NCBI GenBank assembly: GCA_023525715.1
Contig: CM042016.1
Span: 81,947,382-82,011,381, forward strand
From: Cichorium intybus
Taxonomy: Eukaryota > Streptophyta > Magnoliopsida > Asterales > Asteraceae
Reading direction: 5' to 3'
Length of the DNA stretch: 64,000 nucleotides
Shown: piece by piece, positions 54,866 through 64,000 of the stretch
Numbering within the stretch: position 1 is the stretch's first letter
How the letters are laid out: the number at the start of each line of letters is the position of its first letter
Position numbers and translations under genes: made by a program
Notes under the pieces: generated by a model
What the model was told of the DNA's origin: nothing
Database searches by the model: none
The model's input: only the letters and a program-made list of their open reading frames with translations

Positions 54866-57244
54866 TCAGTTGTTTAACTTATACATAACTGTCAACCGAA
54901 GAAACGAGGGATCCCGGACCCAATTTGAAAACTCTATACCCCTATACGACTTGATATGAAGTTGTTTCAAAGTATCATTATGAGGCTTCAGCTCATTGAG
55001 GACCTCCTTATAGTATGTTTCCGTCTGAGATAAATTAAACAGACTACCCCAATCCAACTCTAACTTACTAAGCCTCTTTTGCGATAAGTTTGCCTCGCAT
55101 GCGTCCATTGCATTTTGCACATTAGCCAGCCCCCAAATGGAAATTTCCCCATGGAGATTTTTCAGTTTTTTAAGATCTGTTATTGCAAAGCCATTTTACT
55201 TCCAAGTATGATCTTGCTGAGATTCTGTAGGCTTTTCAATTCACCAATCCCTAAGGGCATCATCTTCAAAAGTCGAGTATCGCTACAGTCAAAATGCTGC
55301 AGATTTTTAAGCTTTGAGAAGCTCTTGGGCAACTTAATTAGATTATAACAGCAAGAAACATTCAGTGTCTGTAAATTATAAAGGTTGCAGATATTTTCAG
55401 GTAAATGTGTGATTTCAGTTCGAGATAGATTAAGATATCACAAGTGCTTCATACTACCAACGACTTCTGGTACCTTGATTATGCGAAGATGGCTCAAACT
55501 TAGGACCCTTAACAATGGTAACTCGTGGAGTATGTCATTCAGGACCTTATTTGATAAGTAAAATGTTTCCCAACCATCTATCGCACCAACAGACATTGCT
55601 AAGAATGTTCTCAGACTTTTAGCTCCTTTGAATGGCTCGAATCGTTTGTGACCCATGTACTTCTCACAAACTAACGACATATGGCGATCATTTCCAAAGC
55701 TTCCTTCCTAAATTCCTTCTTCATCCCAATGTCTGACCTTGAAAAAAAATCTCCAGCAACAGACATGGCCAAGTCATTCATAAGGTCATGCATCACAAAC
55801 ATCGATTTGTCACTGGACGAGTGTTGAAAAAAGGACCTCGACAACAGCTCATCAAAATATTCGAGACCCAAGCGTTCCATGGACTTGCTTGTAGCAGAGT
55901 GGTGCAAAACCCTTCTGCCATCCACAATAGAATCAACTCCTCCTTGTTGAACACATAGTCCTTGGGAAACAAGGAGCAGTATGCAAACAACAACTTTAAA
56001 GAGGCAGAAAGGTCTTGGTAGCTGAGTCTAAGAGCTGGAACAATATCATCTCTGTTTTCCAACCTCCAAATTTCACTACCGAAGATTTCTTTCCATTCTT
56101 CCTCTGTTTTTGTCCTCAATAACCTGCCAAGGGTTCTTAAAGCCAAAGGCAAGCCATCACATTTTTTCACAAACCCTTCACCATGAGGTCTAAGTGTCGG
56201 ATGTGAATCAAAGTTATCTACACCCAATGCATGTTGAGCAAATAATGACAAAGCATCACCATGTGACAGACACTGCAGACGGTCTTGATCAGAAAAACCC
56301 AGCTTTCTGAGCAATTGCTCCTTCCGAGTTGTCATGATAATTCTACTTCCAGGAGACCCTGCAAGAAATGGGCCCACTAATTTCTCCGAATCACCATAGC
56401 TTTCAGATCATACATCATCTAAAACTACTAGAAATAGTTTGTTCTTAAGTTTCTCTTTAAGAGCTTCTTGAAGCAGATTTAAATCTGCAAATTCCTTGTT
56501 TTCCCCCGTCACAGATTGATAAATAACTCTGCTTATATTGGCTATACTGAAATCATCAGAAACACAAACCCAAGCCTTGAGTTCAAAGTGATCCTTCACT
56601 TCTTTTTCATCATACAACAGTATAGCTAGAGTTGTCTTACCGACCCCACTCATACCAACTATGGGCATGATGCTGAAGTTTTGACTACTTGATTCATCTT
56701 TACCCCCCAATAGCTTCTGGAGCAATTTTTTCTTATCACCTTCACGTCCAACAATACCAGGTGCACCTACCAAAGATGCCTCGTATCTTTCACTTTTTGT
56801 CTTTTCATTTGTTATCACACTTAAACCAAGATTATTTTTCGCTTCCACCAGATCTTGTAACTTAGTTATAATATCATCTAACTTGTGACGCATCCTCGTA
56901 CTTAATGAGAAATTTGTGCAACAAATTGGGATTAGCTTTCTTACCTTGCTGGATCCAGATTCCTCGGCCAACTCACGGCCGATAGCTTCAGTTGCCAAGC
57001 CGTCAAGTAGGTCTTCAATATCGCAAGCCAAATGTTGGAGACCATTCAGCCATCTTTTAACAGCTTCATCACTTATTTCTTTCTTAGAAGCATCATTAAG
57101 CACAGCTTGTATCTGGACTAATAACCTCTGTAGTTTCTCAAGCTCCGAATCGATTCACTTGGAGCGAGCAATCTTGTTCAAGGCTTCATCGCCCAGCTTT
57201 TGAAAGAACAACTGGAAGAAGGAAGAAATAATGATTTCAGCCAT
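54866..57244 (-). pseudogene. CC-NBS-LRR resistance-gene relic
   Basis: From the ATG at 57244 (MAEIIISSFF) in domain order. Coiled-coil: VQIQAVLNDASKKE and WLNGLQHLACDIEDLLD. NB-ARC: P-loop GMSGVGKTT near 56645, kinase-2 LFLVVLDDV near 56420, GSRIIMTTR, CDGLPLALRTLG, YCSLFPKDYVF, WMAEGF and MHDLMNDLA near 55770. LRRs: LRTFLAMSVG, LLRVLSLSHLRIIKVP, then pieces to 54866. Lesions: TGA 57155-57157 (after ARSK), TGA 56408-56410 (DDVW to DDV-stop), frameshifts near 55910 and 55685, and TGA 55438-55440 (KHL-stop-YLNLS). The LRR part stops early. Intact relatives detect pathogen effectors in the cell; this copy cannot make the full protein. Confidence 0.93.
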
Positions 57245-57698
57245 TGTTGATGGTAAGAGCAGAGAGTATAGTAGAGAATTAGAGATGTCGGTGAAATGGA
57301 TGCACAAAGAGAATGAGTTCCGTTATTGCTTATCGCATATATGTGGACAAACGGGATGCACACACAAAGATTTCAATTATTGTTAATAGTAAAGATAATT
57401 ATTGTTAATAGTAAAGATGTGGATAAGATTAATGTAGACCTCAATTTCATGGACCCAAAAGTCGCATGCTGTAATTGCAACTATATGTATAATGTAATTG
57501 CAATTTCTTCGTATAAATAGTCCAACTATATGTATGTCACATAAAAGTTTATTTTTTTAAAGTCCAAATCAGAGGAGTTTTTACAAAATACTGTATTTTG
57601 AAGTTTATTTACCCAAAGATGGTAAAAACTGCTTTGACCCCTAGCCGCCTCCTTCTAGGTTGGGTATTGCTTAAATTAAAGATATCTCAACTGTGTTA
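57245..57698. other. Upstream flank of the NBS-LRR relic
   Basis: Candidate promoter side of the minus-strand R-gene relic. I see no clear minus-strand TATA box. A 20-bp near-duplicate (AAAGATAATTATTGTTAATAGT) occurs around 57375-57420. Confidence 0.4.
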
Positions 57699-57818
57699 CC
57701 CTTCGATTCTCTGATGGGGTTTCATCTTACAAACCATTTGAACTCAAATCAAAGATCACCCTTCGATTCTCTGATGGGGTTTCATCTTACAAACCATTTG
57801 AACTCAAATCAAAGATCA
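57699..57818 (+). repeat. 60-bp perfect tandem duplication
   Basis: Two exact copies of a 60-bp unit starting CCCTTCGATTCTCTGATGGG and ending CAAAGATCA (57699-57758, 57759-57818). The identity of the copies implies a very recent slippage or assembly event. Confidence 0.95.
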
Positions 57819-58880
57819 TGATGCCTGAGAGCCTGCCAAAGCCAAAGCCAAAGCCAGATGGAATTAACCCTTCAATATTGTCGTCGCTTAAATAGAAATT
57901 GGGTAAAATCTGGGAATGAAGGAAACTCTAACTTAGTGTTCATGAGGAGAGTTGCTGCCGTTATAATTTATATCTAAATTAGGTTCCGGAATTGATGGAG
58001 AATAACCACCGGTGAAAAACTAAGCGACACCAGAACACGCAGTCAATCCGCCGGATGGGAATAAATATCGTCGGGCAGGGGAGATGGCAGGAAAATGTTG
58101 GGTCCATTTTATTTGTAACCTTTCCTTAATGTAATGAAATATTGGGTCCAATAACTTTTTGTTTTATTTTTAATCTATTGTTTTTCTATTTTTAATATTT
58201 TGTTAAATGAACGCGTAAAATTAAACGAATAAAATATAAATTGTTGTATTATAGATCGGACAAATTATTGAACCAACATTAAATATCTATTTGAAAAAAA
58301 AAAAGATAATTACCATATAGTTTAAAAAGCAACGTGTTTCTAGAAGGTTTAGGGGGGGTTGGGGGGACGAGGAGTTTTTGGCGGGATGCTTCTTTTTTCC
58401 CAATTTGCACAGATGTCTTCTTCCCCTTCCGTTTTGTCATCTTTGTAACACCTCCTGCTTCGTTCTTCAAGAAATCGAATTATTTTTCACTGTTAGAGGG
58501 TAAAAGTTATATTTAATTATAAATATATATTCATAAATAATATAGCATAAAAGTCAAAAAAAAATTACAAATATCGGTCAAGTTTTATAAGTTAAGAAAA
58601 TACATTGAATTATACTATAGAAGTGCATATTTTGTTCAAAAAATATAATTGAACTATTGTATTTGTACACGTTATAAGTTCAAAAAGAATATCGGTGAAC
58701 CAATGGGTCCTTTTTGACAAACGATTTATTTCGATGGTATAATGTGTATAAAGACTGTAGTTAGGAGTCTTTGGGATTGCTTATGAAATGATCTTATTCA
58801 CTTATTGGCTTCTCAAAAAGTCAATAAGTGAAAAAAGTGTTTTTATAACTAAGGTTCGTCTTACTTTTCAAATTGAATTA
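57819..58880. other. Intergenic; G-rich run at 58348-58368
   Basis: No gene. TTTAGGGGGGGTTGGGGGGACG at about 58348 could form a G-quadruplex if further G runs join it. Small open frames in both strands here are chance. Confidence 0.5.
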
Positions 58881-59118
58881 GGTCATCCTCAATGGGAGTG
58901 TAATGAGAGTTCAATAGTGATAAAGTTGAATATAAAATTGAAAAGAGATTATGACACAGATGGTAGAGTTCAATTACAGTTGAACTCTTCAAAAAGAGTT
59001 TAATGGATTGATAATGTGCACTTTCATTATTTTTAAATTCAAAATCCATTCAACTTGTGTCTCTCTCCTACTTGGCACTCATTGAACTATTCAAGAGTTC
59101 AATGTATTGGAGATGGCA
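58881..59118. mobile_element. MITE-like element, possible TSD TTA
   Basis: Ends GGTCATCCTCAATGGGAG and, inverted, GCCATCTCCAATACATTG, with the sub-terminal AGAGTTCAAT/ATTGAACTCT words paired across the element. Flanked by TTA (58878-58880 and 59119-59121). Size (about 238 bp), TIR and 3-bp TSD fit the PIF/Harbinger (Tourist) type; imperfect TIRs leave this tentative. Confidence 0.5.
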
Positions 59119-59534
59119 TTATAACTTATGAAGATCAAATGACAACCTTACCCTTACAAACCTTTTAACGTTATTTTTTCCATATTACTCACTTTTAGTG
59201 CAAAGTGTCTTGTGTGATTTTTTATGCAAAATGCACGGTTTTAAATGTAAAATTCATGAAGATAAAGATGAAAGAAACGACATAAGGATCAAGAGAATTT
59301 CACGATGTGGAGCCTTGCTCTTCGCGGCGCTGGAAATGGGATAAACCGTGATCTGACTTTGACTTGAAATTCAAAACGAAAGGAATCGGGATAAGGCATG
59401 ACACACAACGCGAATATCGGTGGTTAACGGCGCGAGCCTCCAGATTCCACAACTATAGTGCCTAGGTTGAATTTCAGAGAGTATTCCATCGAGTGAATCT
59501 CTGGCATCTTTGACTCAGTTTCATATTTCTTCAG
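59119..59534. other. Intergenic, nothing recognised
   Basis: About 400 bp without a coding signature. It contains a CpG-richer patch around 59300-59440 (CGCGGCGCTGG, GGCGCGAGCC). Confidence 0.5.
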
Positions 59535-60062
59535 TTTTACAAGTAGTAGTTGGTTAGTTTTACGCTTATTTGCAACATTCTTAGTTGTGTAACGTCTTTT
59601 TCGCTACAAGTATTTCGCATTCAACAATTTCTCTAACAACGAAGGCTTGGTTTTCTATTTAGGAGTAATCATTAGGCTCCTATTTCAGTTAGTTTCGAGA
59701 ACGATTGTTAGTTTCGATTTATTTTATAAAAGATTTGGTTTTTGGCATCGATAGTGTTGGATCTATTGTTTATGCATAAATCTAGGTTTATGATTGGTTT
59801 TTACAAGTAGTAGTTGGTTAGTTTTACGTTTATTTGCAACATTCTTAGTTGTGTAACGTCTTTTGCGCTACAAGTATTTCGCATTCAGGAATTTCTCTAA
59901 CAACAAAGACTTGGTTTTATATTTTGGAGTAATCATTAGGCTCCTATTTCAGTTTGTTTTCGAGAACGATTGTTAGTTTTGATTTATTTTATAAAATATT
60001 TGGTTTTTGGCATAGATAGTGTTGGATCTATTGTTTATGCATAAATCTAGGTTTATGATTGT
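59535..60062 (+). repeat. 264-bp tandem duplication
   Basis: Copies 59535-59798 and 59799-60062, both beginning TTTTACAAGTAGTAGTTGG and ending TAGGTTTATGATTG, with scattered substitutions. The surrounding style (GTGTAACGTCTTTTxCGCTAC, GGTTCGACCTTACTTACC) resembles gypsy LTR or leader sequence, so this may be part of an old LTR. No partner copy is in the window. Confidence 0.85.
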
Positions 60063-60642
60063 TTTTAGTTTGTTTTGGGATCAAAAGTGTAGTAACATAC
60101 ACCGTCTATATAGTGACACTATAGTACGGTTTTCTTATCAAGATGATAGTGCCAACCACGAACTCCTTGGTTCGACCTTACTTACCCTAGCTATTGGATA
60201 GTAAGGTTTTATCTTTGACTTTTGACCGCATCAACGACTGCGACACGTCAAGGGACATAAGTTTATCGCAGTTTACTACTAAAATAACAAATGTCATGTG
60301 ACTATTTAAACATTTTTTTCTAAATGAAGCTTTGTTGCATATACAAATTACCTGCTAATAGTAGGTAGTTATAAAATTATACTTTAGTTTGTTACATTAT
60401 CAAAATTACCTAGTAAACCCTATAGACATGGGTGGTTTTTTTATAAATTCAAACTTTCCATGCTTGAACTAAAAAAATGATCGGGTTGGTCATATATAAA
60501 AAAGTGTAAAGCTACAATAGTTTCTAAATAATTTGTCATAAATATAACAAGGAAACATGGTTGTGTTGATTGTTGATTTTATAACAAAATTAATGTTGTT
60601 TGTGGTTAAATCATAAGAAAGAAAACTTTGGGAGGTTAAACA
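60063..60642. other. Intergenic, nothing recognised
   Basis: About 580 bp between the tandem duplication and the copia LTR. AT-rich, no gene. Confidence 0.5.
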
Positions 60643-61019
60643 TGTCGGGCCCTATTTTGTGGTTTATGCTTTGTTTATTCGTCTTTTAGGTATTTTCGGC
60701 TTTGGGGTTATTTGTATAGTTGGGCTTTAGGTGCTATGGGCTAGTTTAGTGGGTCTAGTGTAAATAGGACTTGTTTAGGCGTGTTTGGGGTTGCTTGACC
60801 GAACACGTGAGTGTGTGTGACGAGGGGAACACGTTTTGGTGTTTGTGGTGATCCGATGTGCCAGTCGTTTTGATTAATACAACGAGTGCATTTGAAGATC
60901 TTTTGTTTCTTGTTTCTCATCTTGTTTCTATTGTTTTCTTGATTATTTCTCATTGGGATTCCGCACCAATTGAGTAATTTGGATTGATACCACATTTAGA
61001 TCAAAGTTTGGGAGTTACA
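60643..61019 (+). repeat. 5' LTR of copia G (left edge tentative)
   Basis: TGTCGGGCCC at 60643 to GGAGTTACA at 61019, 377 bp, immediately followed by a primer site. Only the right edge is well supported; no second LTR or target duplication was seen. Confidence 0.5.
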
Positions 61020-61020
61020 A

Positions 61021-61034
61021 TTGGTATTAGAGCC
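61021..61034 (+). promoter_or_regulatory. Primer-binding site of copia G
   Basis: TTGGTATTAGAGCC, one change from the initiator-Met tRNA site TTGGTATCAGAGCC, one base after the LTR end. Confidence 0.75.
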
Positions 61035-61261
61035 ATTAAAATCAATTTTTGGTGGCTGGTATCAATCATTTTTCAAGAAAATTATAAACTTTTGAAGTTT
61101 TTTTTGTATTGTTATTGGCTGCTGTTCATCGTGGGATTTAGGGTTCATATGACCTTCTTCGAAATTCTTGGGAGTTAAATTTGGAAATCGACCAAATCAG
61201 ATCATATGAAATCTACCAAATTTGACGTTTTCGGTGGTGACTGAGTGATTTCGGCGGCAGA

Positions 61262-61525
61262 AAGGAGGTTCTCGGTCAAACCCTTAGTCAAACAAGGGTT
61301 TTCGGTCAAACCCTAGGTCCACCTTGAAGGTTCTCGGTGACAAGGAGAGTTATCAGTCAAGATTTGGTCAAATTTGAGAGTTTTCGGTGCTTATTTGGAG
61401 TTCTCGGTCAAACTCCTGGTCAAACCAAGGTTTTCGGTCAAACCTTTGGAGTAATCGGTCAAATTCTTTGACTTTGGAGTTTTTGGTCAACATTTGTGAT
61501 TTTTGAAGGATTATCGGTCAACTTG
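61262..61525 (+). repeat. Leader minisatellite TTCTCGGTCAAA
   Basis: About ten degenerate copies of TTYTCGGTCAAAC with spacers of 10-25 bases (GTTCTCGGTCAAAC, GTTTTCGGTCAAAC, GTAATCGGTCAAAT). Lies between primer site and gag ATG of copia G. Confidence 0.85.
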
Positions 61526-61538
61526 AACATTTTCAAAA

Positions 61539-62877
61539 ATGATTCCCACGAAAAAGGACATTTATGAAGCCTCATGCACTCAAGTTTGCGAAGATAGAAT
61601 TAATAAGTATCATGAACAAAACGAGCTTTTAGTGAGGGAAGTTTTGATCTTAAAAACGAAATTTACAACATTAAAAAGATCAATAAACCTCTAAAAGAAA
61701 AACTTGATGCTCAAACAAGCGATTTTAAAAAATTAAAAGAAGAATACAGTATTAAGTGATGTCACCATATATTTGCTAAAGAAGAATTGAATGCTGAACT
61801 TGATGTATTGAAAGCAAAATTTCAAGACGCTGATTTTAATATTAAAAAATTTGATGCATCAAGTGCGATAGTCGAATCAATGATTGAGCATCAGTTGAAT
61901 TGGCAGAACCAACGAGGTGAGGGTTTTGGATATAAAGTTGTTCCCCCTCCCTTCAACAACAACTATACCCCACCCCTCGAGACAAATGAAACAGTTGAAA
62001 CTGAATAACCCAGCCAAGCTGAGAAGGTTGAGGTGAATGACACTAATGCTTCCATTCATTTTGCAAATAAAATAGTGGAAGATAATGACAAGTGTAGCCT
62101 TGTAAAGAATTCTATTAACATTTCATCTGCAGTTACCTCCAATGTTCGTGTGACCAAAGGCACTCAAGCTGCTGGTTGTTCAAAGACTCGTGTTGATACT
62201 GCTACAAGTTCAACTGATCGGGCTTTTGAAAAGTTTAAGCCACGAAAATCGATGAAACAAGCAGCTACTGTGTGTGTGATTGTGGACGTTCCTTGAAGCC
62301 AACTTCATCTGGACCAGGATCCAGTTCCAGTCATGCTGTTCTAAAAAGACAGACATGTTACAGCTGTGCTGGTTACATAGGCTGAAATTGTCCACACCTC
62401 TCATACGTTCCCTATTATGCACAAGGCCAGAAGAATATGTCAAGAGGGAGATCCTTCAAAAGAAATACTTCGAGATCTCGCTCCAGGAATGGTGATTGGA
62501 ACGCTGCCAAAGCAAAGACTCAGGCCTAAAGGGACAAAAGGACTAATCTAAGAGATGGTTTTGCCAAAACAAAACCTGTAATGTCAAACTCATCTCGAGG
62601 ATCATCCTCCAGCTCACACTCATAGTATAGGCCTAAATCAAAGGGCAGGTCTACTATCAAGACAACTGTTGAAGTGCCTATTCAGTCAAAAATCAAGAGA
62701 TCCATACCAAATTACCAATGGGTACCCAAAGGGCTGATTTCCAAAACATCCAACAGTTCTGACAATTCTTCATGCTTTTTCTTTGACAAACAGGACATGG
62801 CATGGGAAAGAGTACCAAGCACAGATGGAAGTGGAAAACCCAGTTTCAAAATGGACTGGGTCCCCAAAAGCAACTAA
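61539..62877 (+). pseudogene. Copia G gag
   Basis: ATG at 61539 (MIPTKKDIYEASCTQVCEDR). A lysine/leucine-rich coiled-coil region (LLVREVLILKTKF, ELDVLKAKFQDADFNIKKFD, IVESMIEHQLNWQNQ) leads to VVPPPFNNNYTPP. A zinc knuckle CYSCAGYIGxNC follows near 62360-62390, then SRSRSRNG and the spacer PNYQWVPKG. Several frameshifts and stops (TAA near 61694, a shift near 62300, a stop before the YRPKS segment). The gag type with a long coiled-coil and QWVPK linker is found in SIRE-like copia families; the lineage is not proven. Confidence 0.8.
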
Positions 62878-62907
62878 TCATGCATCGTGTGCAGGAGTAG
62901 TCATGGA

Positions 62908-63030
62908 GGAATATCATCAGACCTCGGTATGTTGATAATAGCTGCTTTATGCACATGATGGGAGACATCTCTCTACTGCACACCATTCAGAATTTTAATA
63001 GAGAGTATGTGTCCGTTGCGGGAAAAGAAA
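62908..63030 (+). pseudogene. Copia G protease start
   Basis: RYVDNSCFMHMMGDISLLHTI and FNREYVSVAGKEKE mirror the copia protease entry W-Y-V-D-S-G-C-S-x-H-M-T-G. The triad D-S-G has become D-N-S, so it is inactive. After this no integrase, RT or RNase H follows; the element is internally deleted. Confidence 0.75.
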
Positions 63031-63759
63031 AGGAAAGTTCAATCAAATGGGAAATTAACTGATGAGGTTCTTTAATTGCTGATGTACGGTTTGAATTCTC
63101 TTAACTCTTCTATCTGTTTTTGGTTTGATGTGCTTATAGAAGTTTCTTGATTTTTTGTTTCGTGACTAATAATATTTAAAAAAAATTGTTCATATTTTTG
63201 TTATCTCTCCTCTTTGCACAAATTAGGGGGAGAGTTTTAAATAAATAATAAAAAATCAGAAAAGTTCAAAAATCCAAAAATATTTTTTAAAAATTTTTCA
63301 AGAGTCAAAATCAAAAATTCAGAAAAATTCAAAAATAATTAATTGTTCAGTCGTGCTTTATTTGTGAGCTTGTCCTGGTTTGGCAAAAATGATATTCATG
63401 AAGATAAAATAACTGCTTTTCAAGTCAAATGTGATTCATATATGTTGCAAAATGAAAAAACTGGAATTGAAATGATGCATAGAAGGTTTAGTGTTTGTTT
63501 AAGGATTATGAATGGTTAATGTGGTCGCCTATCTGGTTTGCATACTATCACCATGAGCTTAAAGGGTTCATTATACTTCAAGTTAAAAAGAAAATGATTT
63601 TTTTTTTGAAAATCGGTGTCTACCTAATTTCCTCTACATACATGGTCTGTTGAACTTGGCTTCCCCAAATGTTTAGGATTGAGAGAAACTTTTAGTATAT
63701 TATCTTGGTCCGCTGAGTGAGTCCAATTGTCACGACCCACACTCAAAAGAGTGTGTGGT
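63031..63759 (+). other. 3' remnant of copia G with polypurine-like tract
   Basis: AAATTAGGGGGAGAG at about 63219-63233 is the kind of purine tract seen in the 3' region of SIRE-like copias. The A-rich AAATTCAAAAAT repeats after it (63240-63345) and the rest have no gene. The 3' LTR is not recognised. Confidence 0.5.
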
Positions 63760-64000
63760 TTAGGCTAAAAGAGGCCAATGAGCACACATGTCAAAAGGTC
63801 ACTAGGATTAAATGAAAAGAGACACAAAATTAGCCCAAATTAGAGACATTAAAAGAGGCCAATGCGCTTACATGAATAAGCCTAAGGAGCATCAATGCAA
63901 ATTGTATAAGAACTCCTCAAAAGATGCCAATGATGCACAAAAGGAGCATCAAAAACTCCTTAAAAGATGCCAATGCAGCACAAGTCAAAATAGTGAGGAA
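63760..64000 (+). repeat. Degenerate repeat AAAAGAxGCCAATG
   Basis: Phrases AAAAGAGGCCAATG (about 63767, 63851) and AAAAGATGCCAATG (about 63918, 63963), followed by GxACACAT/GCACAA-type bases, recur every 50-85 bp up to the window end. Probably part of a tandem or LTR-derived repeat that continues outside. Confidence 0.7.

Noticed and set aside
1..64000. tRNA, rRNA or snRNA genes
   Set aside because: The only tRNA-like matches are 12-14 base retrotransposon primer sites. No cloverleaf-length match was seen.

Overview
The window is nuclear DNA of a flowering plant, most likely a eudicot. It holds nested LTR retrotransposons, a CACTA and a Mutator-type DNA transposon, a CC-NBS-LRR resistance-gene relic and spliceosomal-type introns. 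An Asteraceae (lettuce-like) source is my guess from the style of the NBS-LRR and LTR families; it is not demonstrated. I see no intact single-copy host gene, no rRNA or tRNA gene, and nothing bacterial.

Region 1 (1-18473) is a retrotransposon nest. A minus-strand Ty1/copia gag-protease relic (1-1168) has its leader and primer site to 2398, followed by a Ty3/gypsy-type LTR ending at 4890. An old plus-strand copia ('copia B') is split into three pieces (4891-5033, 14293-14348, 17165-18473). Two insertions broke it. One is a 9.25-kb element without recognisable genes, with 2.3-2.5-kb LTRs (5034-14287, target duplication TAAAG). The other is an internally deleted copia ('copia A', 14354-17159, target duplication TATAT).

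Region 2 (19525-45900) is a foldback/MULE-like element into which a Tekay/Del-like gypsy ('D', minus strand, 19955-45807, TSD GCAAA) inserted. D's right LTR was then hit twice by members of one further gypsy family. These are 'E' (minus, 26823-34622, TSD AACGG/AGCGG) and 'F' (plus, 35052-44877, TSD TCATA). F has three LTRs and two internal regions, one nearly full length and one collapsed to 409 bp. The gag-pol genes of D, E and F are all broken by stops and frameshifts.

Region 3 (46161-53704) is a non-autonomous Mutator-like element with about 280-bp TIRs and a 9-bp TSD (TAACCAAAA). A 6.28-kb CACTA transposon (47202-53483, TSD GCA) lies inside one of its TIRs. The CACTA carries no recognisable transposase. 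On its minus strand it holds a multi-exon, intron-containing segment of a MOS14/transportin-SR (importin-beta family) gene, a clear case of gene capture.

Region 4 (54866-57244) is a minus-strand CC-NBS-LRR resistance-gene pseudogene with at least five lesions. Region 5 (57245-64000) has short tandem duplications, a MITE-like element and a degraded plus-strand copia element (about 60643-63240) with a coiled-coil/zinc-knuckle gag and a protease start.

Recurring themes are: (a) gypsy LTRs of four families carry arrays of short hairpin motifs of unrelated sequence; (b) the gypsy polyproteins of D and F read through the polypurine tract and stop on the TAA inside the LTR's first five bases; (c) the coding-poor 9.25-kb element keeps an 18-bp palindrome next to its polypurine tract that is identical to the pol 3' end of F, tying it to the Tekay-like elements.
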